Shown: piece after piece, positions 29,298 through 38,765 of the stretch | How the letters are laid out: each line of letters begins with the position of its first letter | Numbering within the stretch: the stretch's first letter is position 1 | Source: Marisediminitalea aggregata | Lineage (GTDB): Bacteria; Pseudomonadota; Gammaproteobacteria; Enterobacterales; Alteromonadaceae | Direction: 5' to 3' | DNA: 64,000 nucleotides | NCBI RefSeq assembly: GCF_900129565.1 | Contig: NZ_FQWD01000009.1 | Span: 1-64,000, forward strand | Translations under genes and position numbers: made by a program | The notes under the pieces: model-generated | Seen by the model: only the letters and a program-made list of their open reading frames with translations | Database searches by the model: none | What the model was told of the DNA's origin: nothing

Positions 29298-30131
29298 ATG
29301 AAAGAATATTTAGCGTTGATGCGCCATGTGAAAGAGCATGGAATTAAAAAAGAAGACCGCACGGGTACCGGTACAATTAGCGTGTTTGGGTATCAAATGC
29401 GCTTTGATTTGGCAGATGGATTCCCGCTGGTTACCACCAAAAAATGTCACCTCCGCTCGATCATCCATGAATTACTTTGGTTCCTGAAGGGCGAAACTAA
29501 CATCGCCTATCTGAAAGAGCACGGTGTCTCAATTTGGGATGAGTGGGCAACTGATGAGGGTGAACTGGGCCCGGTTTACGGTCACCAGTGGCGCAGCTGG
29601 ACTGGCGCCGATGGACAAGTTATCGACCAGATCAGTGATGTCATTCAACAAATTAAAACAAATCCGGATTCACGTCGCTTGATTGTCAGTGCGTGGAATC
29701 CGGCTGTTCTGCCCGATACCTCAGTCTCCCCCAAAGAGAATGCGGCAAATGGAAAACAGGCGCTGCCACCCTGCCATACGTTATTTCAGTTCTACGTGCT
29801 GGACGGCAAGTTATCCTGTCAGCTGTATCAGCGCAGCGGTGATGTATTCCTTGGCGTGCCTTTCAATATAGCCAGCTATGCGTTACTGACTTTAATGGTC
29901 GCACAAGTTTGCGATCTTGAGCCTGGTGAGTTTATTCATACACTGGGTGATGCGCATTTATACCTGAACCATCTGGAACAAACTGATCTGCAGTTAAGCC
30001 GAGAGCCATTTGCGCGTCCGCAAATGCGGATTAATCCTGAAGTGAAAGATATTTTTGGGTTTACCTACGACGATTTTACGTTGGAAAACTATCAGGCCCA
30101 CCCTCACATCAAGGCGCCGGTCGCAATATAA
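29298..30131 (+). CDS. thyA: Thymidylate synthase ThyA
   Basis: This 277-residue enzyme makes dTMP from dUMP with methylene-tetrahydrofolate. The nucleophilic cysteine is in '[12 protein letters not shown]'. '[19 protein letters not shown]' and '[12 protein letters not shown]' are standard. It is about 13 residues longer than E. coli ThyA (264), because of a Pro/Lys/Asn-rich insert just before the active-site loop. It lies 14 bases after lgt. Confidence 0.97.
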   Translation: MKEYLALMRHVKEHGIKKEDRTGTGTISVFGYQMRFDLADGFPLVTTKKCHLRSIIHELLWFLKGETNIAYLKEHGVSIWDEWATDEGELGPVYGHQWRSWTGADGQVIDQISDVIQQIKTNPDSRRLIVSAWNPAVLPDTSVSPKENAANGKQALPPCHTLFQFYVLDGKLSCQLYQRSGDVFLGVPFNIASYALLTLMVAQVCDLEPGEFIHTLGDAHLYLNHLEQTDLQLSREPFARPQMRINPEVKDIFGFTYDDFTLENYQAHPHIKAPVAI

Positions 30132-30142
30132 GGCTTTAGGGA

Positions 30143-31156
30143 ATGAGCAAAACGAACGTATTAATCTGTGACGATTCAGGGTTTGCGCGAAAACAAATGG
30201 CGCGTTCTATCCCGGATGGCTGGGATGTCGATATCCATTATGCAGAGCACGGTGAGCAAGCGCTGGAACAAATCCGCGCGGGCAACGGCGATGTGATGTT
30301 TCTCGATCTTAATATGCCGGTGATGGATGGTTATGAAACCATGGACGTTATTCGGCGTGAGGATCTGCCCTGTCTGGTTATTGTGGTTTCCGGTGATGTG
30401 CAGGAAGAAGCGCGTTCGCGTATGTTAGCCATGGGGGCACTGGACTTTATCCGTAAACCGATCGACAACGAAAAGCTTATCACATTGCTAAAGCAATACG
30501 GCATTTACACTGGCGACGGCAACGCGGAGAAACGCAAGAAAGTAAACCTGTTGGCAGCCAGTAGTGAGAACGAAAAGTTCGACGCTTACCGGGAAATGGT
30601 AAATGTAGCCATGGGGCGCGCGGGTGAGAACCTGGCAAGCTTGTTAGGCGAGTTTATTGACCTGCCTATTCCCAACGTTAACGTCATCGAAAATAACGAA
30701 CTGCATATGGCGATTGCAGAAGTGAATCGCAACAACAGTGTCTCGGCTGTGTCAAAAGGCTTTGTGAGTGCCGGTATCAATGGCGAAGCATTGGTAATTT
30801 TCAACGACACGGATTTTGACAATATCGTTGAGCTGCTCAATTACGATCAGTTAAGTGCCGCGCCAGCTCAGCTGGAAGCACTGATGGATATTTCGAATAT
30901 TCTGATTGGTGCTTGCCTGAATGCGTTATCCGATCAACTCAACGTTACGTTTAGCCACAGTTCACCGATTATTCTCGGGCGCAACCGTGACCTCGACAGC
31001 ATGTTAACCACGACCAAACAACGCTGGCAACGCATCATGGCGATCGAGATTGGCTACGCCATTAAGCATAAGAATATTCATTTTGACTTGTTGTTGCTGT
31101 TCCCAGATACATCAATGGAACGCATTTACTCTAGACTGGTTGATATTGAGGAGTAA
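30143..31156 (+). CDS. Response regulator with CheX/CheC-like output domain
   Basis: The 337-residue protein has an N-terminal receiver domain (about 1-125) with acidic pocket DD10-11, phospho-acceptor Asp55 in 'VMFLDLNMPVMDGYE' and Lys in 'FIRKPI'. The C-terminal part (about 150-337) has the alternating pattern of CheC/CheX/FliY phosphatase folds ('EALMDISNILIGACLNALSDQL'). That motif suggests a CheY-P phosphatase or a docking domain. It is followed by a diguanylate cyclase three bases later, so the two probably form one signalling unit. Confidence 0.75.
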   Translation: MSKTNVLICDDSGFARKQMARSIPDGWDVDIHYAEHGEQALEQIRAGNGDVMFLDLNMPVMDGYETMDVIRREDLPCLVIVVSGDVQEEARSRMLAMGALDFIRKPIDNEKLITLLKQYGIYTGDGNAEKRKKVNLLAASSENEKFDAYREMVNVAMGRAGENLASLLGEFIDLPIPNVNVIENNELHMAIAEVNRNNSVSAVSKGFVSAGINGEALVIFNDTDFDNIVELLNYDQLSAAPAQLEALMDISNILIGACLNALSDQLNVTFSHSSPIILGRNRDLDSMLTTTKQRWQRIMAIEIGYAIKHKNIHFDLLLLFPDTSMERIYSRLVDIEE

Positions 31157-31159
31157 ACC

Positions 31160-32116
31160 GTGACATCTGACGTTTTAGAAGAATTAAGCCGCCAGCACTG
31201 GATGCACGACCTGCTCAGTTCACTGGAAGTGGGTATCGTGGTACTGGACAGGGAATTTAAGGTTGAAGTGTGGAACCAGTTTATGGAAAACCACAGTAAC
31301 CTGCGTCCCAGTCAAATCGTTGGCACCTGTCTGTTCGATAGCTTTCCGGAAATCAGTGCCGACTGGTTGAAAGTAAAAGCCGATCCCGTTTTCAATTTGA
31401 AAACACCAGTATTTTTAATTTGGGAACAACGACCTTATTTGTTTAAGTTTGGTTGTAACCGCCCGATCACCTCTGAGCTGGATTTCATGTACCAGAACGT
31501 GACTTTGTTTCCGTTGTCATCACTGACCGGCAAAGTAGAGCGTTTGTGTATGCTGGTGTATGACGTAACCGACCAGGCGACAGGCCGCTTGCATATCGAA
31601 GGCCTGAACGAAAAGCTTACCAATGTGAGCCGTTTGGACGGGCTGACAGGCCTCTATAACCGACGCTATTGGCAGGAGCGATTTGAAAAGCAGTTTAAAC
31701 TAGCCAGACGACGGGGTGCGCCCGAAACCGCAATTATGCTGGACATCGACCACTTTAAATTAGTGAATGACACTTACGGCCATCAGGCTGGAGACAAAGT
31801 CATTCAGGCTTTGGCGAACGTGATTAAGCAGTGCGTTCGTGAAACCGATTTAGCCGGTCGTTACGGTGGGGAAGAGTTCGCCGTGATCCTGACCGACGCA
31901 AAACTTGATGATGCGTTACAGGTCGCTGAGCGTATTCGTCGTGCAGCTGAGGCTACTGTGGTAGAGCATGAAGGTCAGAACATTACATTCACAGTAAGCC
32001 TGGGGCTTTCAGAGTTTAACGAATCATTCGACAACGAAATGCAATGGCTTGACCGCGCCGACCAGGCTCTTTACAAAGCCAAAGAAGGCGGTCGTAATCA
32101 GGCGGTGAGTTTATAG
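31160..32116 (+). CDS. PAS-GGDEF diguanylate cyclase
   Basis: The 318-residue soluble enzyme has an N-terminal PAS-like domain (about 12-140) and a GGDEF domain. The active site is 'RYGGEEFAVIL' (GGEEF at 236-240), and the inhibitory I-site RxxD (227-230) lies five residues before it. Active c-di-GMP synthesis with product inhibition is therefore expected. The start is GTG 31160 with GAGGAG six bases upstream. Translation is tightly spaced after the receiver/CheX-like gene. Confidence 0.9.
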   Translation: MTSDVLEELSRQHWMHDLLSSLEVGIVVLDREFKVEVWNQFMENHSNLRPSQIVGTCLFDSFPEISADWLKVKADPVFNLKTPVFLIWEQRPYLFKFGCNRPITSELDFMYQNVTLFPLSSLTGKVERLCMLVYDVTDQATGRLHIEGLNEKLTNVSRLDGLTGLYNRRYWQERFEKQFKLARRRGAPETAIMLDIDHFKLVNDTYGHQAGDKVIQALANVIKQCVRETDLAGRYGGEEFAVILTDAKLDDALQVAERIRRAAEATVVEHEGQNITFTVSLGLSEFNESFDNEMQWLDRADQALYKAKEGGRNQAVSL

Positions 32117-32128
32117 TCTTTGTTGACA

Positions 32129-32155
32129 GTCACGATAAGCGGGGCTTATCGTGAC
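32129..32155. terminator. Perfect hairpin at the converging ends of the cyclase and ampG genes
   Basis: A 12-bp perfect stem (gtcacgataagc 32129-32140 with gcttatcgtgac 32144-32155, loop ggg). The right arm contains the stop codon and last codons of the ampG-like gene. It is likely a shared transcription terminator, although neither side has a long T-run. Confidence 0.6.
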
Positions 32156-33477
32156 GTTTCCACTTCTGCAATTTTATCTTTCAGTGACGTTAAAATGATC
32201 AGGCTCGGGATCACCATCAGTGCCGTGATCACAAAGAACAGCGCCCAGTTTCCTCCTAGCCCATCCACTAACATACCACTACTAGAAGCCAGCAAAGTGC
32301 GGCTTAGCACGCTCAATGACGCCATCAGTGCATACTGCGTTGCAGAGAAGGCACGGTTACACAGCAAGGATATAAACGCGACCATGGCCACGGTTGCCCA
32401 TGCAGAGGTGAATCCGTCCAGAATAATCGTGACCACAAACCAGCCTTTGTGTGGTCCCACAACAGCCATTAAAGCAAACAACAGGTTACTGGCTGCCATT
32501 GCAATACCCGCAATGAGTAACCCCCGGAAAATACCATAGCGGATATTTACCATGCCGCCTAATATCGAAAAGATGATAGTGACCCACCAATTAAGCAATT
32601 TTGAGTAGGTGCCGATCTCGGTATTGCTGAATCCTATTTCCTTGTAGAACACGATACTCATTCGACCGAGGAAGGCCTCACCAATCTTGAACAGAAAAAT
32701 AAAGCACAGTAGTTTGACGGCCAGCCTGGCGCCGCTACGCTGAAAAAATTCGCGGAATGGCTCTATCAGAGTGAGCAGCAGCCATGCAGAAAGCTTGTTG
32801 AAGGCTGACTGCGAATCGCCAGCCAGTGCACTGTATCGCGCTTTTGCTTCGCGCAACAACGCGTCGCGATCGATATCCGGTTCCTTTGCTAGCAGGGTGG
32901 CAATAAAACACATCACCATTATCGCGGCCAGCACCAGATAAATCATTTGCCAGTGCCAGCCGGGCAAATCGGCTAACAAAAAAGGAATTGCACCCAGACC
33001 GCCATAGCCAGTCCACCATCCGGCTGTAGCCAGAGATGAAGCGGCAGACATGGTGTCTTTTTCCTGCTCACTAATGACATCAATCCGGTAAGCATCAATA
33101 GCAATATCCTGCGTTGCCGACGCAATTGCAATGAACAGTCCGCACAGGGCGATGTAGAATAAATCAACCTGCGCATCGAGACTCGACATCCACAGACAGC
33201 AACCAATAATGACCCACTGCATCTGAGCGATCCAGCCTCGCCGCTGACCTAAAAAAAGCGGTTTGATACGGTCGATAAGGGGCGCCCATAACCAGTTAAA
33301 TGAATAAACTGCAAATATGGCACCGAACAGGCCAATGGCGGACCGGGACAGGGACTCGTCTTTGAGCCAGGCGGATAATACTGAACCAATCATCAGCCAG
33401 GGGAAGCCACTGGCAATGCCAAATACAAAAACGCTGATCAAACGCTTGTCGCGAAATGAAGCAAATGTGGTGGACAC
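32146..33477 (-). CDS. AmpG-family muropeptide MFS transporter
   Basis: The 443-residue permease has about 12 hydrophobic helices. The N-terminal 'GIASGFPWLMIGSVLSAWL' and 'WLWAPLIDRIKPLFL' and the 'ATQDIAIDAYRIDVI' segment are typical of AmpG, which imports anhydro-muropeptides for cell-wall recycling. It is shorter than E. coli AmpG (491) and lacks its two extra C-terminal helices. Other AmpG-like acetyl-CoA/MFS transporters are possible. An isolated gene; the 3' end is inside a terminator hairpin. Confidence 0.82.
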   Translation of the reverse strand: MSTTFASFRDKRLISVFVFGIASGFPWLMIGSVLSAWLKDESLSRSAIGLFGAIFAVYSFNWLWAPLIDRIKPLFLGQRRGWIAQMQWVIIGCCLWMSSLDAQVDLFYIALCGLFIAIASATQDIAIDAYRIDVISEQEKDTMSAASSLATAGWWTGYGGLGAIPFLLADLPGWHWQMIYLVLAAIMVMCFIATLLAKEPDIDRDALLREAKARYSALAGDSQSAFNKLSAWLLLTLIEPFREFFQRSGARLAVKLLCFIFLFKIGEAFLGRMSIVFYKEIGFSNTEIGTYSKLLNWWVTIIFSILGGMVNIRYGIFRGLLIAGIAMAASNLLFALMAVVGPHKGWFVVTIILDGFTSAWATVAMVAFISLLCNRAFSATQYALMASLSVLSRTLLASSSGMLVDGLGGNWALFFVITALMVIPSLIILTSLKDKIAEVETSR

Positions 33478-33608
33478 CGAATCCTTTCCTCACCGATGGA
33501 TTATGAGCTGATGAATGTGATCATGTATGAAGCGAGGTAACAAGTCCAGTAAACTGTAGCCTGTGATGCGAGACAGGTAAAAGGGGAATGGTTACCCCTT
33601 TATGCCCG

Positions 33609-33932
33609 TTAAGGTCTGATGCCAATGCAGTCAAACGGAAAGACCGCGCCGCCCTGTAGAAACCGCACGCACTGCTTCAATTCGTCTCGCAGAATGGTGT
33701 CGTGTAGCAGCTGTTCGTCACGCCAGTAGTGAATCTGGTGCAACAAATGCCAAAAGACTCTTTCCCTGTGAGAATAAGGTTCAGAATCTTCACAGCGATA
33801 CAACGACCATTCTTCCAGCGTGTCCCAAAAGAAATAATTGAGCTCGCGATAGTCAAGCGCGCCATTCCAGAATGCTTGCAGGTAACAACACAACTGACGG
33901 GACTTTTCTTCAATAAATGGAGTAATACTCAC
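33609..33932 (-). CDS. Hypothetical protein, 107 aa
   Basis: I do not recognise this protein. It is rich in Trp, Tyr, His and Cys with blocks such as 'AFWNGALDYRELNYFFWDTL' and 'RVFWHLLHQIHYWRDEQLLHD'. It has no signal peptide or membrane helix. The start is uncertain: GTG 33932 is chosen for its moderate GGA upstream, while a TTG at 34004 would add 24 residues. Strong amino-acid bias towards aromatic residues and a uniform reading frame make a random frame unlikely. Confidence 0.6.
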   Translation of the reverse strand: MSITPFIEEKSRQLCCYLQAFWNGALDYRELNYFFWDTLEEWSLYRCEDSEPYSHRERVFWHLLHQIHYWRDEQLLHDTILRDELKQCVRFLQGGAVFPFDCIGIRP

Positions 33933-34034
33933 GCCGCTGTTCCAAGAATTCAACACTCTGTGAGTATAGTTCAATATTGTCAGAAAGCTGCAAATTGTGA
34001 ACAAAGATCACAACGAGGGTATTAAAGAAAATAA

Positions 34035-34868
34035 CTACCAGCCTAAGTATCTCAACCAACTGTATATTTCTTGTCCAAGCCAGGCGCCGGTTGGGTTGGG
34101 TAGGGATGCGCCGGCATTACCGAGTCCGACAGTGGGGAACAGTTGGCGCTGTCGGTAGTGACGTTTCAGGCTGACTTTGGCGGCAGTCTGACGGGCATCC
34201 GCCGTGAATGATTGCCATTGACTGAGCATCGGCATATTCAGGTCCAGAACAGGGTAACTGCTTTGCGCCAGCCAGTCGATCAGTTGCTGATTTTTGTCAT
34301 GCTCGGGCCAAAACGCGCCGAGGCTAACCAAGGTGTCAGGCATGTCCAGGGCTCCACGTTGAAATGCATCTATGAGTACTGCGCTGGTCATGCCTTCCGC
34401 AATCACAAATGTGTAGCCGCGATGTTGTTGTGCATAGCCGTATGCAGCATTGGTTAGGCCCAGTATGCTGGTATAAAAACTGTCGTAGTCCGGTGTCATG
34501 CTGGTGGTGTTATCAATAGGTTTAGGCGGCGCATCTGGCGTGTCTGAAGGGGTAACAGCAGGGCGCTCAACCGGAATGAGTAAACAATGCCAGCCCTTCT
34601 CAGTAAGCGTGTCGGCCAGAATGAGCCCACCATCCAGATTAAGAGACTGGGATTCAGCGTCGACTAGAACAATCGCTACACCGCGGCTTAACGGGTGCCT
34701 GGAAGACAGTGTCACAGCTGGAATTTGCTTATCCAACACAGTTAATTGGGTAATTTGCTGTTCGGGAAAATAGCGCGCAATATCGTCAGCCACAGCACCA
34801 TAAGCTGTACACGCTATTGCATTCAAGCATAGCGCAGATAAGAGAATTATGACTTTGGTTATTCGCAT
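34035..34868 (-). CDS. DUF3530-type secreted protein
   Basis: A 277-residue protein with a signal peptide (about 1-24, 'VIILLSALCLNAIACTAYGA'). The rest has an alpha/beta-hydrolase-like character ('RGVAIVLVDAESQSLNLDGG', 'GWHCLLIPVERP', 'FVIAEGMTSAVLIDAFQRG') and ends with a Trp/Arg-rich segment. It matches the DUF3530 family in layout, which has no known function. A classical Ser-His-Asp triad could not be placed with confidence. Located between the 107-residue protein and rluA, same strand. Confidence 0.65.
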   Translation of the reverse strand: MRITKVIILLSALCLNAIACTAYGAVADDIARYFPEQQITQLTVLDKQIPAVTLSSRHPLSRGVAIVLVDAESQSLNLDGGLILADTLTEKGWHCLLIPVERPAVTPSDTPDAPPKPIDNTTSMTPDYDSFYTSILGLTNAAYGYAQQHRGYTFVIAEGMTSAVLIDAFQRGALDMPDTLVSLGAFWPEHDKNQQLIDWLAQSSYPVLDLNMPMLSQWQSFTADARQTAAKVSLKRHYRQRQLFPTVGLGNAGASLPNPTGAWLGQEIYSWLRYLGW

Positions 34869-34929
34869 TTACCCGTTCAATGACTGAGGTGATTATCAGT
34901 ATAGTTGTATCGGCAGAACAGGGTAAAAG

Positions 34930-35634
34930 TTAATCTTTGTCTGCACTAAACGGCGAAGGTGTGTAGTGACCAAAGGGCAAGGGCGCTGAAAAGCACATTT
35001 GTTCGTTGCGAGAGGGGTGCGTAATGATTAACGACTCGGCGTGGAGCTGTAACCGACTTGCTTTTGCTAACCCCTCAGGCGGGCTGTAAAGCCTGTCGCC
35101 CAGAATGGGGTGGCCTAAAGCAAGCATATGCACCCGTAGCTGATGAGAACGACCGGTAACAGGGCGAAGCTCCACTAGCGCTTCATCGTCTGATGCGCTA
35201 ATAACCTGATAATGCGTTAGGGCGGGTTTTCCGTGCTCATGGCTAACCATTTGTTTCGGGCGGTTGGGCCAGTCACAAATGAGCGGTAAGTTGACCTCGC
35301 CACTGGGTTGTTCAGGCGCACCCAGTACACGCGCGTAGTAGCGTTTAGCCGTATGTCGTGTTTCAAACTGACGGGACAGGTGCTTGTGACTGGCTTTGTG
35401 TTGGGCAATCACAATGACTCCGGAGGTCGCCATGTCGAGGCGGTGCACAATGCGCGCTTGGGGAAAGACAGTTTGAATCCGTGAGGCCAGTGAGTCGCGG
35501 TGCTCAATGGCCTTACCTGGCACGGTTAACAACCCGCTGGGCTTGTTCGCCACGATAATGTCATCATCGTGGTATAGCAAGCTCAGATAAGGTGAAACCG
35601 GCGGATTGTAGACAAAGTCCGGGTTGGCACTCAC
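34930..35634 (-). CDS. rluA: Pseudouridine synthase RluA
   Basis: The 234-residue enzyme has the catalytic motif 'RIVHRLDMATSGVIVIA' (Asp in HRLD) and 'ILGDRLYSPPEG'. It starts with the typical 'LSLLYHDDDIIVANKPSGLLTVPG'. E. coli RluA modifies 23S rRNA U746 and tRNA U32. The gene overlaps the rapA stop by four bases; rapA-rluA adjacency is also found in E. coli, supporting RluA over other RluA-family members. Confidence 0.92.
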   Translation of the reverse strand: MSANPDFVYNPPVSPYLSLLYHDDDIIVANKPSGLLTVPGKAIEHRDSLASRIQTVFPQARIVHRLDMATSGVIVIAQHKASHKHLSRQFETRHTAKRYYARVLGAPEQPSGEVNLPLICDWPNRPKQMVSHEHGKPALTHYQVISASDDEALVELRPVTGRSHQLRVHMLALGHPILGDRLYSPPEGLAKASRLQLHAESLIITHPSRNEQMCFSAPLPFGHYTPSPFSADKD

Positions 35635-38459
35635 GGATTGTTCACCAGTATGCGAACGGCGTCTAATTGCACATCGCAGTTTTGTAGCACGTCGGTAAGC
35701 GCAGCGATTTGCTGTTCGATGAAAGCAATTTCGCTATCGCGAATTGCCGGGTTTTGCTTTTGCAGGTCTTTTAGCCGTTGTGCCTCACTACCCAACGATT
35801 GCTGCATGCGCTGCAACGCGTCCTGCAAAATATGGTTGGCGTGCTGATGGGCCTGATCCCGGGCACGTTCCAGTTGCTGTTGTAGTTGCGGTGTCAGCGC
35901 CTGAATCAGTTGTTGGGCAATTTTACGGCCAACCGGTCTGAGCGACTGATTTAACAGTTCGGTATGTTGCCCTTTTACGTCCAGACACAAACGAATCGGC
36001 GTGGGTGGCAGGAAGCGCTCTAATTGCAACTTTGCGGGGGCTTTACCCGATAGCACAAACAGGGTCTCTACAAAATAAGCACCTTTAGGTTGTTCTTTTT
36101 CGGCAATAAAGCCAACGCTGCTCTTTCCATGAACGTCAGTGAGTACTAACTCAATAGCGTTGTGAATAAGCGGGTGATCCCAGGTCAGGAAATGCACATT
36201 TTCCAGGGTAGTGGCAGTACGACGGCGATAGGTCACTGTCATACCTTCCGGATCAAGTCCTGGCAAGTGGCCAATCATCGACTCAGTCGGACGCAGAATA
36301 AAACAGTCCTGGCCTTTTTCTTCCTGAGCAATACCGATAGAGTCAAACAAACGGCCTGCCAACTTGGGTAAATCGGCGGCGCTATCCCGGGCTATGATTT
36401 GCTCCAACAGGCTATCTACCCTGCCCACACCAGCAGCATTAAGCTCCAGCAGTTTGTCTCGCCCTGCGTCGAGTTTGGCTTTCAATTCGTTGTTCAGGGT
36501 ATGGCTCTGACTTACCAACGTGTTAATCAATGCACTATCGTCTGGCATCAAACACGCAGTGATTAGCATTTCTTCCACGTTTTCGTATACTTTACCGCCG
36601 GTCGGGCAGGTTTGCTCGAATGCATTCAGACCTTCGTGATACCACTTCAGCAGCACGGCCTGAGCGGAGTGCTCGATAACCGGTACATGGATCTGCACAT
36701 CCTGGGTTTGCCCTATGCGGTCCAGTCGACCAATGCGCTGTTCCAACAGGTCCGGCGTAAGCGGTAAGTCGAATAACACCAGATGATGAGCGAACTGGAA
36801 ATTACGGCCTTCACTGCCGATTTCGCTACACAATAATATCTGCGCGCCGTCTTCCGGGTCAGCAAAGTAGTGAGCCGCTTTGTCGCGATCCACAATGCTC
36901 ATGCCTTCGTGGAACACCGCCTGCCTGATGCCGGTTTTAACCCGAATAGTTTCGGCTAACTGCTGGGCTGTGGCTGCACTTGCACAAATCAGCAGAACTT
37001 TGGCGGGTTTGACCGTGGGTAAGAATTCGAGTAGCCAGCTGACCCTTGGGTCTTCATTTAACCACTGCTCTGTTAATCCAGGCTGGCGCTCCGGAAACAG
37101 TGCGGAAGACAATGAATCAATAGCGTCTACCGGATAGCAATTCGGGCGGGGTAGTGCATAGCTGTGTAATTGCCTTGCTGGAAAGCCTTCAATGGCTGCG
37201 CGTCGGTTGCGGAACAACAATCGGCCGGTACCGTGACAATCGATTAACTGGTGTAGTAGAGCGTCGCGGGACGCGGTGTCATTTACATCGTCAAACTGAC
37301 TAACGATTTCCGGGGCCAGTGCCTGTAGCGCTTTATAGGCGTCGTCTGTTAATGGCTCACCATCAATCAGTGGAGCAACCGCGTCTGCTAATGCGGCGTA
37401 TTGTGACTCTTCCTCAAGGAACGTTGCATAGTCATAAAAACGCGCCGGGTCGAGCAGGCGCAAACGGGCAAAGTGGCTTTCATGACCTAATTGGTCCGGC
37501 GTGGCGGTAAGCAGTAACACCCCCGGGGTGGCCTGAGCCAATTGCTCGACTAACTGGTATTCTTCCGAAGGCGCATCAGCCGACCAGGCCAGGTGATGGG
37601 CCTCATCTACAACCATGAGATCCCAACTTGTTTGCTGAATTTGCTGCTGGCGTTTAGGGTGTTGAGTCAGCCAGTTAAGTCCGCAGAGTATGAGCTGATC
37701 GTTGTCGAACGGATTGCTGCCTTCTTCACTTTCTTCCAGTGCCACACAACGGCTTTCATCGTAAATAGCAAAGGCCAGATTTACCCGGCGCAGCATTTCA
37801 ACCAGCCATTGGTGAATAAGCGTGTCTGGCACAATAATCAGAACGCGGCCAGCTCGACCGGTTTGAATTTGCTGGTGGATAATAAGCGCAGCTTCTATGG
37901 TTTTTCCCAAGCCCACTTCGTCGGCCAGCAGTACGCGGGGCGCGTGACGACGGCCCACTTCAGAGGCGATGTGCAACTGATGAGGAATGAGTTCTATACG
38001 GGCGCCCACCATGCCGATAGTGTCTGATTGCGCGTGCTGATGCTGGCTGCTTAGCGATGCCTCACGGACGTCGAACCAATTAGGGTGGTCGAACTGATAG
38101 TTAAACAACCGCTTCTCAGGTTGATTCAGGCGAATGTGGTGATCGAGATTGGGTTCTGCCAGCGTGACTGACTGCTTGGTGTCTTCGCGCAGCCCCTGGT
38201 AAATCAGTACACCCTGCTGTTCACTGACGGTGTCGACACACATGCTCCAGCCTTCCTGAGATTTCACGGTTTCGCCAGGTGTAAAAACCAGGCGCGTGAG
38301 CGGGGCATTGTCTTTGGTGTAAATGCGGCTCTCGCCCGTGGCGGGGTATAAAACTTCGATTGATCGAAAATCTACCCGAATAATGGCGCCCAGGCCTAAG
38401 TCGGTTTCAGTGTTACTTAGCCAGCGCTGACCAATGGCGTATTGTGTGTCGGAACTCAT
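35631..38459 (-). CDS. rapA: RNA polymerase-associated SWI2/SNF2 ATPase RapA
   Basis: This 942-residue protein rescues and recycles RNA polymerase on DNA. The N-terminal Tudor-like part ('GQRWLSNTETDLGLGAII') is followed by the helicase: Walker A 'LLADEVGLGKTIEAALI', DEAH box 'VVDEAHHLAW', 'LLLTATPDQLG', and the helicase C motif 'EIGSEGRNFQFAHHLVLFDL' with 'QRIGRLDRIGQ'. The length is near E. coli RapA (968). Translation of rluA is coupled to it. Confidence 0.96.
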   Translation of the reverse strand: MSSDTQYAIGQRWLSNTETDLGLGAIIRVDFRSIEVLYPATGESRIYTKDNAPLTRLVFTPGETVKSQEGWSMCVDTVSEQQGVLIYQGLREDTKQSVTLAEPNLDHHIRLNQPEKRLFNYQFDHPNWFDVREASLSSQHQHAQSDTIGMVGARIELIPHQLHIASEVGRRHAPRVLLADEVGLGKTIEAALIIHQQIQTGRAGRVLIIVPDTLIHQWLVEMLRRVNLAFAIYDESRCVALEESEEGSNPFDNDQLILCGLNWLTQHPKRQQQIQQTSWDLMVVDEAHHLAWSADAPSEEYQLVEQLAQATPGVLLLTATPDQLGHESHFARLRLLDPARFYDYATFLEEESQYAALADAVAPLIDGEPLTDDAYKALQALAPEIVSQFDDVNDTASRDALLHQLIDCHGTGRLLFRNRRAAIEGFPARQLHSYALPRPNCYPVDAIDSLSSALFPERQPGLTEQWLNEDPRVSWLLEFLPTVKPAKVLLICASAATAQQLAETIRVKTGIRQAVFHEGMSIVDRDKAAHYFADPEDGAQILLCSEIGSEGRNFQFAHHLVLFDLPLTPDLLEQRIGRLDRIGQTQDVQIHVPVIEHSAQAVLLKWYHEGLNAFEQTCPTGGKVYENVEEMLITACLMPDDSALINTLVSQSHTLNNELKAKLDAGRDKLLELNAAGVGRVDSLLEQIIARDSAADLPKLAGRLFDSIGIAQEEKGQDCFILRPTESMIGHLPGLDPEGMTVTYRRRTATTLENVHFLTWDHPLIHNAIELVLTDVHGKSSVGFIAEKEQPKGAYFVETLFVLSGKAPAKLQLERFLPPTPIRLCLDVKGQHTELLNQSLRPVGRKIAQQLIQALTPQLQQQLERARDQAHQHANHILQDALQRMQQSLGSEAQRLKDLQKQNPAIRDSEIAFIEQQIAALTDVLQNCDVQLDAVRILVNNP

Positions 38460-38765
38460 CTCAATTACTACTCCGTGATAACGGGGGGCGTATTGTACTT
38501 ATCCATCTGCGACCTGTCTTGTTCAATATAGCAATCTTGCGGAATTACGCGTACTCGGTCGACGTTTTGATAGTACCTGAAGATAATTTTTACATTTTTT
38601 GCGCGAAAATAAGTGAATAAGTTAGCAAACTGGATTATGGTGGAATTGTAGGTCGATGTGATGCGGAGTATAACGGTCAAAATCGGCACTTGGTTCTCCG
38701 CTCACACTGACCCTGTTAGCGCGTCGTTGTACAGACGAGCTTGGTTATGTTCATTGGAGTGACGG
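38460..38765. other. Intergenic region between rapA and the PhoH-like gene
   Basis: About 306 bases between divergent genes. A 73-codon minus-strand frame (38468-38689) exists but has no ribosome site or recognisable product. A ribosome site (ggag, six bases before ATG) serves the PhoH-like gene. No clear operator or promoter pair was identified. Confidence 0.6.

Noticed and set aside
33995..34013. TTGTGA-N7-TCACAA inverted repeat resembling a CRP site
   Set aside because: CRP sites have a six-base spacer in TGTGA-N6-TCACA; here it is seven, so recognition by CRP is doubtful.
38468..38689. 73-codon minus-strand frame between rapA and the PhoH-like gene
   Set aside because: No ribosome site, no recognisable product, and it occupies the divergent promoter region.
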